In this document: positions 7,453-14,175 of the stretch, in pieces
Layout of the letters: every line of letters begins with the position of its first letter
How positions within the stretch are numbered: position 1 is the stretch's first letter
From: a bacterium
GTDB taxonomy: Bacteria > SM23-81 > DAOVCL01
Assembly: GCA_029932675.1 (NCBI GenBank)
Contig: JAOZPP010000068.1
Location: 1,624 to 18,912, forward strand
Direction of reading: 5' to 3'
Length of the DNA: 17,289 nt
The notes under the pieces: model-generated
Databases searched by the model: none
What the model was told of the DNA's origin: nothing
What the model saw: only the letters and a program-made list of their open reading frames with translations
Program-made: the position numbers and the translations under genes

Positions 7453-7502
7453 AGAGTTGTTGATAAAGGTGGGGAGGTGGCAGAAGAGGACTTCTGCCAC
7501 CT
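7453..7502. repeat. 33-bp spacer repeat with hairpin, copy 2
   Basis: Bases 7453-7485 are identical to 6294-6326. AGGTGGCAGAAG (7475-7486) pairs perfectly with CTTCTGCCACCT (7491-7502) around AGGA. This copy has a fully Watson-Crick stem where the other has a wobble and a bulge. Confidence 0.8.
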
Positions 7503-7513
7503 TGGCCATTTTT
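7475..7513 (+). terminator. Probable intrinsic terminator
   Basis: The 12-bp perfect stem (7475-7502) is followed after six bases by TTTTT (7509-7513). The T-run is farther from the stem than usual, so termination may be incomplete. It would separate the toxin operon from the mannose guanylyltransferase promoter. Confidence 0.5.
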
Positions 7514-7622
7514 ATTGGCGTTTTTTCTATTCGTATCACTTTTATTCTATCTGTGCAATCCATGCCTATCCCCGGTTTGGACATATTTAGGATTCCTCGC
7601 CCAATGGTGTCTCCGATTTTCC

Positions 7623-7651
7623 TTGACAGGGGAGGCACTCTTTCTTATAGT
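7623..7651 (+). promoter_or_regulatory. Sigma-70 promoter giving a probable leaderless transcript
   Basis: TTGACA (7623-7628), a 17-base spacer and TATAGT (7646-7651) differ from consensus at one position. The ATG of the downstream gene begins at 7659, only 7 bases after the -10 box, so the expected transcription start coincides with the start codon. Confidence 0.75.
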
Positions 7652-7658
7652 TATCTCA

Positions 7659-8732
7659 ATGGTAGAGAACCTTTATGCTATCATCTTGGCTGGGGGGAGG
7701 GGGGAGAGGTTCTGGCCCTGGAGCACAAAGGATAAGCCCAAACAGCTACTTCCGCTTTTCCAGGACAGGACTATGTTGGAGGAGACCATAGAGAGGATAA
7801 CCCCTCTGGTTCCTTTGGAGAAGGTGAGGATCGTCACCACCAGGGAGTTGGCTCCTCAGATCTTAATGGGAATCGAGCGATTAAAGGACGAGAACTTAGT
7901 TATAGAACCCTTGGGACGCAATACCGCTGCGGCAATCGGCTTAGCCGCTTTTTCCTTAGATGATCCCCAAGCGGTTATGCTTATCCTCTCCGCCGACCAT
8001 TTGATCAAGCCACAGGCAAACTTCCTCCAAGCTGCCTCAGTAGCAGTGGAGAGGGCTCAAATGGGGGATTGGCTTCTTACTTTTGGTATAAACCCAAGCA
8101 GGCCAGAAACTGGTTACGGATATATTCAAATAGGGGAACTTTTGGAGGAGGTGAAAGGGGTTCGGGTGTACAGAGCTGTTAGGTTTAAAGAAAAACCTGA
8201 TGCACTCACCGCCCAGGAGTTTTATTACCAGAAGGATCTCTACCTCTGGAATAGCGGGATGTTTGTCTGGAAGGTCTCCGTGATTCTCTCTGCCCTTCAG
8301 AGGTTTCTGCCCAAGGTTTACGAGGGTCTTTCCCGGGCAGCTTCTTCTTCAGAAGAAAGGGTTTTAGATGAGGTTTATGCAAGTCTTCAGCCCATCTCTA
8401 TCGATCATGGAGTAATGGAGAAAGCAGATAATGTGGTAGTGGTGAAGGGGGAATTCTTCTGGGAAGATATTGGCTCTTGGACATCTTTAGACAAGGTTTA
8501 TGAAAAGGATGGGGATAACAACATAAAATTAGGTAATGTCTGTGCCCTTGATACTTTCGATTGTCTTCTCATCGGCGACCAGGATGGAGTTGTGGCTACT
8601 CTGGGGGTCTCTGATCTGATCATTATCAAGACGGAAAAGAGGGTTCTTGTCGCCCATAAGACCAAGGCACAGGAGGTCAAAAGATTGATAGAGGAGATGA
8701 AGGAAGAGGAGAAATTTAAAGGGTTCATTTAG
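7659..8732 (+). CDS. manC: Mannose-1-phosphate guanylyltransferase
   Basis: 357 residues. Converts mannose 1-phosphate and GTP to GDP-mannose, the donor for mannose and derived sugars in surface glycans. The nucleotidyltransferase signature LAGGRGERFWPWS lies at residues 9-21, followed by KPKQLLPL. Further family motifs are LGRNTAAAIGLAA, LSADHLI, NPSRPETGYGYIQ, RFKEKPDALTAQEF, LWNSGMFVWK and GEFFWEDIGSW. It has the short single-domain form, without a C-terminal isomerase domain. The ATG at 7659 puts the signature at the usual distance from the N-terminus. No Shine-Dalgarno lies at a usable distance (GGAGG is 24 bases away), consistent with the leaderless promoter. The bifunctional alternative is excluded by length. 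Confidence 0.93.
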   Translation: MVENLYAIILAGGRGERFWPWSTKDKPKQLLPLFQDRTMLEETIERITPLVPLEKVRIVTTRELAPQILMGIERLKDENLVIEPLGRNTAAAIGLAAFSLDDPQAVMLILSADHLIKPQANFLQAASVAVERAQMGDWLLTFGINPSRPETGYGYIQIGELLEEVKGVRVYRAVRFKEKPDALTAQEFYYQKDLYLWNSGMFVWKVSVILSALQRFLPKVYEGLSRAASSSEERVLDEVYASLQPISIDHGVMEKADNVVVVKGEFFWEDIGSWTSLDKVYEKDGDNNIKLGNVCALDTFDCLLIGDQDGVVATLGVSDLIIIKTEKRVLVAHKTKAQEVKRLIEEMKEEEKFKGFI

Positions 8733-8861
8733 TCAAGGGTTAGGGGAGATCCATAACAGTCAATATAGGATAAATGTCCTGAAAACTCAATAGATTACCA
8801 GAAGACATTCGAAGTGTAGCCACAAAGTAGGCTGCCGGCCATTGCAGATTTCGATTAAGTT

Positions 8862-8890
8862 GTAACAAAGGTTCGGTCTTAGACTATAAG
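8862..8890 (+). promoter_or_regulatory. Possible promoter of the six-gene operon
   Basis: GTAACA (8862-8867), a 17-base spacer and TATAAG (8885-8890) form a moderate sigma-70 match, with a start expected near 8897 and a leader of about 19 bases. The 183-base gap after the previous gene holds no clear terminator, so read-through is also possible. Confidence 0.35.
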
Positions 8891-8915
8891 GCTGTTTTTC
8901 ACCTGGCGATGATAG

Positions 8916-9383
8916 ATGTTTAAGTTATTGTCAAGCATTTTTCTCATCTTCCTTTTAGGGGGGTGTCTTCCCCCTTCAGAAGGAGGAAAGGCGCGGGATC
9001 CGCGCACGGCAGGGGAGAGGAACTTCGATCCCCTTAGCTTAGAGGGACCCTCATATCTGGTGGTTAAGCCTAAGCCAAAACAGAAAGGGCCAGAGGGGTT
9101 AAAGGGAGAGGTGACTATTACCAAGTGGAATAGGAAGGTCTCCTGTTATCGAGTGCAGGTCTTCGCCACCACTTACTTGGATCAGGCGGAGGAATTTGCC
9201 CAGAGGGTGAAGGAGAAGATGAAAGAAGAAGTTTATATTCAATATGATTCCCCTTTGTATAAGGTGAGGGTAGGGGATTGTTCTACTGAGGAGGAGGCGA
9301 AGGCGCTTTTGCAGAGGGTCTCCCAGGCCGGTTTCTCCCATCCTTGGATAGTAAAGGTTCCCCTTAGTCAAGGTGAGGAGTAG
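8916..9383 (+). CDS. SPOR-domain lipoprotein
   Basis: 155 residues. The signal peptide ends in a lipobox LLGGC with the acylated Cys at residue 17. A Pro/Lys-rich linker leads to a SPOR domain at ~78-150 (YRVQVFATTYLDQAEEFAQRV...YKVRVGDCSTEEEAKALLQRV). SPOR domains bind glycan strands of septal peptidoglycan stripped of peptides, so an envelope or division-site role is likely. Upstream Shine-Dalgarno is weak. The stop overlaps the next gene by 11 bases, making this the first gene of a tightly overlapping operon. Confidence 0.88.
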   Translation: MFKLLSSIFLIFLLGGCLPPSEGGKARDPRTAGERNFDPLSLEGPSYLVVKPKPKQKGPEGLKGEVTITKWNRKVSCYRVQVFATTYLDQAEEFAQRVKEKMKEEVYIQYDSPLYKVRVGDCSTEEEAKALLQRVSQAGFSHPWIVKVPLSQGEE

Positions 9384-10482
9384 GAGGGTAAGGATAGATC
9401 CCCTTTCCCCTCCATCTAAGGTCTTAGATGAGGCCAGGGAGATAGTTAAAAAGGGGGGGATAATCTCCCTTCCTACGGAGACCTTTTATGGTTTAGGGGC
9501 TGATGGCCTTAACCCCTTGGCGATAAGGAAGGTCTACGAGGCAAAGATGAGGGAACCCTCTCGCCCTGTCTCCCTCTTAATTAAAGATAGAGCCCACCTT
9601 TTCTCCTTAGTGGAGGAGGTCCCTCCGGAGGGTGAGAAGTTGATCGAATCCTTCTGGCCTGGGCCTCTTACCCTGATCCTGAAAGCTAAGCCATCTCTCC
9701 CTAAAATGGTGGTGAGCCCTTCAGGGGGAGTGGGTTTGAGGATTTCATCTTCTCCTCTTGTTTCATTCCTGCTGAGGGGGTTGGACGTTCCCCTCACCGC
9801 TACCAGTGCCAACATCTCCGGTGCTCCCCCCCTACAAGATCCCGCAGAGGTTTATTCGACCTTCAAAGGAAAGGTGAACCTGTTCCTCGATGCTGGCCCT
9901 TTAAAGGATGGTCTACCTTCAACAGTTGTAGATCTTATCGGGCCCGAGCCCCGCTTATTGAGGAAGGGGAGGATAAGATTGGAGGATATAGAGGAAATTT
10001 TGGGTCAAAGGTTACAGGGACCTCCATTCACGGTCCTTTTTGTCTGTACTGGAAATATGTGTCGCAGCCCAATGGCGGCTGGTATTCTTCGGAGTCTCTT
10101 TCCCCCGGGCCAGATAAGGGTTATATCGGCGGGAACAGAGGCGGTAAAGGGGTTACCTCCTTCGGAAAATGCGCAAATGGTTATGGAGGAGGTGGGTATA
10201 GATATCTCCGCTCATCGGAGCCAGCCCCTGAGATGGGGTTTATTACAGGAGGCTGATCTAATCTTAGTTATGGAAAAGGGACATCTTGATTCCATTCGAG
10301 AGATGGGTTTTAAGGGGAAGAACCTCTATTTGCTTAGGGATTTCGCCCATGGTCAGGGGGGGGATGTACCAGATCCGATTGGAGGTGATATTGATCTCTA
10401 TCGGGAGGTTCTCCGAATGATAAAATGGGAGTTAGAGAGGAGTGCCCCTCAGCTAAAGGAGTTAGTTTTATGGTCAAAGTGA
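9373..10482 (+). CDS. Fusion of threonylcarbamoyl-AMP synthase (Sua5/YrdC) and low-molecular-weight protein phosphatase
   Basis: 369 residues in one frame. Residues ~15-210 are a YrdC/TsaC domain: LPTETFYGLGAD (33-44), KMREPSRPVSLLI (58-70), FWPGPLTLIL (94-103), GVGLRI, TSANISG (144-150). This makes threonylcarbamoyl-AMP for the t6A37 modification of tRNA. Residues ~219-365 are a low-molecular-weight phosphatase: VCTGNMCRSPMA with the C(X)5R loop Cys225/Arg231 and the general-acid DPIGG at 334-338. Both catalytic sites look intact. The phosphatase could act on protein phosphotyrosine or phosphoarginine. A GTG start at 9373 overlaps the upstream gene; a strong AGGAGG (9382-9387) lies inside, six bases before an ATA codon at 9394, so a rare ATA start is conceivable. 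The stop overlaps the next gene. Confidence 0.9.
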   Translation: MRSRRVRIDPLSPPSKVLDEAREIVKKGGIISLPTETFYGLGADGLNPLAIRKVYEAKMREPSRPVSLLIKDRAHLFSLVEEVPPEGEKLIESFWPGPLTLILKAKPSLPKMVVSPSGGVGLRISSSPLVSFLLRGLDVPLTATSANISGAPPLQDPAEVYSTFKGKVNLFLDAGPLKDGLPSTVVDLIGPEPRLLRKGRIRLEDIEEILGQRLQGPPFTVLFVCTGNMCRSPMAAGILRSLFPPGQIRVISAGTEAVKGLPPSENAQMVMEEVGIDISAHRSQPLRWGLLQEADLILVMEKGHLDSIREMGFKGKNLYLLRDFAHGQGGDVPDPIGGDIDLYREVLRMIKWELERSAPQLKELVLWSK

Positions 10483-11225
10483 GCGCGTTAGTAATTACCC
10501 ACAATGAAGAGGAAAATCTCCATAGGTGTTTAAAGAGCTTGAGTTGGGCGGATGAGATCATTCTGGTGGATGCGGAAAGCGAGGATCGAACGGTTCAAAT
10601 TGCAAAGGAATATACCGATAAGGTTTATATTCATCCTTGGGAAGGTTTTGTAGAACAGAGGAACTGGGCCCTAAAGCAGGCTACACATCAATGGGTTCTC
10701 TTCCTGGATGCTGATGAGGTTGTGTCTCCTCAGCTCAGGGGGGAGTTGGAGGCTTTGAAGGACAAGGTGATGAGGGGTTACAGCGGCTTTGAGATCCCCA
10801 GAAGGTCCTTTTACCTCGGGGATTGGGTGGGTCACTGTGGGTGGTATCCTAACTATCAGTTAAGGTTTTTTGATCGGAAGAGAGGGAAATGGGTGGGGAG
10901 GATGGTTCATGAGCGGGTAGAGGTGGAAGGGAGGGTGGGGAGGTTAAAGGGAGAGATCTTCCACTATCCATATCCAAATCTTTCCACCCATCTCCAAAAA
11001 ATTAATAGTTATACAAGCCTGAAGGCTGAGGAACTTTATCAAAGGGGGAGGAGTTTCCACCTTCTGGACCTCTTTCTTCGTCCCCTGGGGAAGTTCATCA
11101 AGATGTATTTCATCAGGTTGGGGTTCTTAGAGGGAATAAGGGGGTTTATAATCTCTTGCTTTGGTGCTTATTATATCTTCTTGGGATATGCCAAGCTCTT
11201 TGAAAAGGGGAAAGTGCCCCGGTGA
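10470..11225 (+). CDS. Family 2 glycosyltransferase, WaaE/KdtX-like
   Basis: 251 residues. The ATG at 10470 is chosen over upstream in-frame codons because AAAGGAG lies 8 bases before it and the protein then begins with the typical MVKVSALVITHNEE. The GT-A fold has ADEIILVDAESEDRT (27-41) and the DxD motif LDADE (Asp80, Asp82). HPWEGFVEQRNWAL and NYQLRFFDRKRGKWVGRMVHE are characteristic of the lipopolysaccharide core glucosyltransferase WaaE group. The C-terminus has a hydrophobic stretch (GFIISCFGAYYIFLGY) that may anchor it to the inner membrane. It overlaps its upstream neighbour by 13 bases. Likely transfers a hexose during lipopolysaccharide core or other surface glycan synthesis. Confidence 0.9.
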   Translation: MVKVSALVITHNEEENLHRCLKSLSWADEIILVDAESEDRTVQIAKEYTDKVYIHPWEGFVEQRNWALKQATHQWVLFLDADEVVSPQLRGELEALKDKVMRGYSGFEIPRRSFYLGDWVGHCGWYPNYQLRFFDRKRGKWVGRMVHERVEVEGRVGRLKGEIFHYPYPNLSTHLQKINSYTSLKAEELYQRGRSFHLLDLFLRPLGKFIKMYFIRLGFLEGIRGFIISCFGAYYIFLGYAKLFEKGKVPR

Positions 11226-12315
11226 TCCCCTGCGGGTGCTTCAGGTAGATACGGCTACGAGTTGGAGGGGGGGGGAGAACCAGGTCCTCCTCCTCTCCTT
11301 AGGGTTGAGATCGAGGGGACACCAGGTGGGTATAGTGGCCCAACCGGGTAGCCCCCTGGCTAAAAGGGCCACCATGCGAGGTCTTTACGTCTACCCCCTG
11401 AGAATGAGGGGAGAAGGTGACCTGCAGGCTATGGTTCAACTGGGAAGGTTGATGAGGAGATTTCGTCCCCATATCCTCCATTTCCACACCTCCCATGCTC
11501 ATGCCCTGGGTTGGCTGGCTACTAAGCTCTCTCCAGGCCCCCGGGTAGTGGTCTCCCGACGGGTAGACTTTCACCTGAGAAGGAGCCCCTTTAAGCGATT
11601 TAAATATGGTCCATGGGTGACAAGATATTTAGCCGTTTCTCAGCGAATCAGAGATGTGCTCATCGAGGATGGGATTTCCCCGGAGAGAGTAGAGGTGGTG
11701 TATAGCGGCCTGGACCTCAACCGCTTAAGAAGAGGCAACCGGGAAAAGTGGAGGGGGGAGTTGGGCTTGGGGACAGATGGGTTTCTGGTCGGGAATGTGG
11801 CTTCCTTGGCCCCTCATAAAGCTCAGACCTATCTTCTCCTGGCAGCAAAGGAAGTACTCCATTTACTACCTCAGGTAAGGTTTGTCATCGTCGGTGAAGG
11901 GGAGTTGGAGGGTAAGCTAAAACGGGAAATAAACCATCTCGGATTGCAGGGGAGGGTGAACCTATTGGGCTTTCAGGAAGATATGGCCTCTATATACTCT
12001 GCCCTTGATCTTTTTGTCCTCTCCTCCTACTTAGAGGGGCTCTGTACCTCCTTATTGGAAGCTATGTTCTATGGGGTCCCCATTGTTGCTACCCACACTG
12101 GTGGCATCCCAGAGATAGTTGAAGATGGGTTCAATGGCTGGCTTGTCCCTCCGCGGGATCCCCAGGCAATGGCCAAGGCAATTGTAAGTTTGTTGAAGGA
12201 TAGGGAGTTAGCCCAGAAGTTCTCGGCGCAAGGGAAGATTGTGGTGCGCAAATTTGGGATAGAGGAGACGGTGAGAAGGACAGAAGAGGTATACCGCAAA
12301 GCCCTTGATAGATGA
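11188..12315 (+). CDS. Family 4 (GT-B) glycosyltransferase
   Basis: About 375 residues from the ATG at 11188. The N-terminal domain begins LRVLQVDTATSWRGGENQV, and RPHILHFHTSHAHALGWLA follows. The C-terminal donor domain has NVASLAPHKAQ, VIVGEGELEGKL, VNLLGFQEDMASIYSALDLFVLSS and the E-X7-E motif in EGLCTSLLEAMFYGVP, then THTGGIPEIVEDGFNGWLV. This is a retaining GT-B enzyme using a nucleotide sugar. The start is uncertain: GTG at 11236 or a non-standard CTG at 11230, which would give the typical MRVLQVDT beginning, are alternatives, and none has a good ribosome-binding site. Overlaps its upstream neighbour and shares ATGA with the downstream one. Confidence 0.9.
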   Translation: MPSSLKRGKCPGDPLRVLQVDTATSWRGGENQVLLLSLGLRSRGHQVGIVAQPGSPLAKRATMRGLYVYPLRMRGEGDLQAMVQLGRLMRRFRPHILHFHTSHAHALGWLATKLSPGPRVVVSRRVDFHLRRSPFKRFKYGPWVTRYLAVSQRIRDVLIEDGISPERVEVVYSGLDLNRLRRGNREKWRGELGLGTDGFLVGNVASLAPHKAQTYLLLAAKEVLHLLPQVRFVIVGEGELEGKLKREINHLGLQGRVNLLGFQEDMASIYSALDLFVLSSYLEGLCTSLLEAMFYGVPIVATHTGGIPEIVEDGFNGWLVPPRDPQAMAKAIVSLLKDRELAQKFSAQGKIVVRKFGIEETVRRTEEVYRKALDR

Positions 12316-13109
12316 AAAGGGGAATATTTTATCCTTTTCTGATCATTGCTCTGGGGATTGGTGGGGTCTCCGTGGCCAGGAAGGTGGAGAATTATGCCTT
12401 TGGAGCTGGGGAGGAGCTTGAGTTTAGGCTATCCTACGGGTTGGTAAACGCGGGGGGGGCCCGGATGAAGGTTGCAGGCCCCTATCTTTACCAGGGTCAC
12501 ATCTGTTATCGACTCATCTCGCAGGCTTGGTCCAACCGGTTTTTTTCCCTTTTTTTCCGAGTAAATGATCGGGTGATTTCCATCTTGGATAAAGGGGGTG
12601 TCTTCCCCTGGAAGTTTGAAAAGCATCTCCGGGAAGGGAGCTTTAGGGCAGATAGGTTTACTGAGTTCGACCAGACTAAGCATTTAGCTTTTGATGGGAA
12701 GGACACCATAGAGGTAGTACCTTTTGTCCAAGATGTCCTCTCCGCCCTTTATTGGGTGCGTACCCAACCTATGGAGGTGGGTAAGTCCCTTCTTGTCGAT
12801 AGCCATGCGGATGGGAAAAACTACCGCGTAGAGGTAAAAGTTTTAAAAAGGGAGAGGGTTAAAGTCGACGCTGGGGCCTTCAATTGCTTGGTTATAGAAC
12901 CAAACCTGAAGGAAGGAACGGGTATCTTTAAACACCAGGGGAAGTTGTTGATTTGGCTCACCGATGACCGGAGGAAGATGCCTGTTTTGATGAAGTCCAA
13001 GGTGATAATTGGATCCATTAGCGCTGAGTTGATAAGGTTTAAACCGGGGAGATTTTTTGTCCCTTTGCTTGGGGAGGATGTCGAAATTCAAGGAGATAGA
13101 GCTAAGTAG
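12312..13109 (+). CDS. DUF3108 exported protein
   Basis: 265 residues, ATG overlapping the previous stop by 4 bases. An N-terminal hydrophobic signal (~5-22) is followed by GEELEFRLSYGLVNAGGARMKV and, later, YRLISQAWSNRFFSLFFRVNDRVISILD, FPWKFEKHLREGSFRAD, GAFNCLVIEPNL and KLLIWLTDDRRKMPVLMKSKVIIGSISAEL. These match the DUF3108 beta-rich family, whose members are extracytoplasmic and of unknown function. Its location directly after two glycosyltransferases suggests an envelope assembly role, which is inference from context. Its 3' end overlaps the next coding region by 32 bases. Confidence 0.85.
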   Translation: MKRGIFYPFLIIALGIGGVSVARKVENYAFGAGEELEFRLSYGLVNAGGARMKVAGPYLYQGHICYRLISQAWSNRFFSLFFRVNDRVISILDKGGVFPWKFEKHLREGSFRADRFTEFDQTKHLAFDGKDTIEVVPFVQDVLSALYWVRTQPMEVGKSLLVDSHADGKNYRVEVKVLKRERVKVDAGAFNCLVIEPNLKEGTGIFKHQGKLLIWLTDDRRKMPVLMKSKVIIGSISAELIRFKPGRFFVPLLGEDVEIQGDRAK

Positions 13110-14025
13110 GGTAAAGCTTTATCCTTTCTCCATGGGGGAGAGGAAGGTGAAGGTGGAGGATTTTTCTCATAGGTATACTCCTGGAGAGGATTTCAACCGC
13201 TTTTTGGATAGCTTGCCCCACATATTGAAAGCCAAAGAACTGTTAGAATTTGTGGATTTGCTTCTCAGGGCTCATCAGAAAGGCAGAACGGTAATCTTTA
13301 TGATAGGGGCTCATCTCATCAAGTGTGGTCTCTCTCCCCTGCTCATCGATCTAATGGAGGAAGGGGTAATTACTGGGATGGCTACTAATGGGGCGGGGGT
13401 CATCCATGATTTAGAGATTGCCCTCTGGGGTGCAACCTCTGAAGATGTGGAGATTGGCCTTAAGGACGGCTCCTTTGGGATGTGTCTCCAGACCGGTGAA
13501 TATATTAACAAGGCTTTGGAAGAGGGGAGAGAAGAAAACTTGGGATTTGGAGAGGCGATCGGGAAGAAGTTAGGGGAACTTAATCCCCCTTATCGGAAGC
13601 AGAGCATCTTCTGGGTAGCTCATAGACTGAATATACCCTTTACAGTGCATGTGGCTGTGGGGACAGATGTTATTCATCAGCACCCCTCTACAAAGGGGGA
13701 GATAATTGGGGAGGCCAGTCTGAGAGATTTTCGGATTTTCTCCCAGATGTTGACTTCCCTGCAGGGGGGTGTTGTAGTAAACTTTGGCTCAGCCGTTATC
13801 CTCCCCGAGGTCTTTCTTAAGGGGTTGAATCTGGTCCGCAACCTCGGTAAGCGGGTTGATGATTTTACCACGGCCAATTTTGATATGTATCCCCTCTACC
13901 GCCCCCAGAAAAATGTGGTGGAGAGGCCGCACAACCTGGGGGGGAGGGGTTTCTCCTTCGTGGGCCATCACGAGATTATGCTCCCCCTTTTGGTCGGAGC
14001 AATAAAAGCCAAATTGAAGAGGTGA
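13078..14025 (+). CDS. Deoxyhypusine-synthase-like protein of unknown function
   Basis: 315 residues from ATG 13078; GGGGAGG touches this ATG, so the start is not certain and ATG 13132 is an alternative. The Rossmann-like pattern of the deoxyhypusine synthase superfamily is visible: VIFMIGAHLIKCGLSPLLIDLMEEG (~72-96), TNGAGVIHDLEIAL (~103-116), TVHVAVGTDVIHQHP, RDFRIF, then VVNFGSAVILPEVFLKGLNLVRNLG, which parallels the glycine-rich ILGGG...NLMRNG region of the enzyme. The C-terminal segment (YRPQKNVVERP, GHHEIMLPLL) lacks the WGKI-type lysine that forms the enzyme-substrate intermediate in authentic deoxyhypusine synthase. Bacteria do not make hypusine in eIF5A, so the substrate is unknown. 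It ends the six-gene overlapping run. Confidence 0.8.
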   Translation: MSKFKEIELSRVKLYPFSMGERKVKVEDFSHRYTPGEDFNRFLDSLPHILKAKELLEFVDLLLRAHQKGRTVIFMIGAHLIKCGLSPLLIDLMEEGVITGMATNGAGVIHDLEIALWGATSEDVEIGLKDGSFGMCLQTGEYINKALEEGREENLGFGEAIGKKLGELNPPYRKQSIFWVAHRLNIPFTVHVAVGTDVIHQHPSTKGEIIGEASLRDFRIFSQMLTSLQGGVVVNFGSAVILPEVFLKGLNLVRNLGKRVDDFTTANFDMYPLYRPQKNVVERPHNLGGRGFSFVGHHEIMLPLLVGAIKAKLKR

Positions 14026-14047
14026 TCGTTATTTCGGATTATGGATT

Positions 14048-14078
14048 GGGAAGCTAAGAATCGTTACGTTTCCCTTTT
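14048..14078 (+). terminator. Weak candidate terminator of the six-gene operon
   Basis: GGGAA (14048-14052) can pair with TTCCC (14070-14074) around a 17-base loop, followed by TTTT (14075-14078). The short stem and long loop make this tentative. Confidence 0.3.
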
Positions 14079-14175
14079 AGATCCATAAACTTCCTCGATT
14101 TATTCGTGTAGATTCGTATATTCGTGTTTTAGGTTCTAAAAATCCTCTATAGGTAATTTTCAAAAAGGAGACCCA

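Larger units (their letters stand above)
7136..7658. other. Gene-free spacer between toxin and mannose guanylyltransferase
   Basis: 523 bases without a supported gene. It contains diverged relatives of sequences in the 6012-6491 spacer, a TAGATCG-rich stretch (7268-7300), short near-repeats of a GGATNNAC type around 7389-7415, the second 33-bp repeat with a perfect 12-bp hairpin (7453-7502), and the promoter at 7623-7651. Confidence 0.75.

Noticed and set aside
7515-7658. N-terminal hydrophobic extension of the mannose guanylyltransferase, resembling a membrane segment
   Set aside because: The family signature normally starts about 10 residues from the N-terminus, the extension covers the promoter at 7623-7651, and the enzyme is cytoplasmic.
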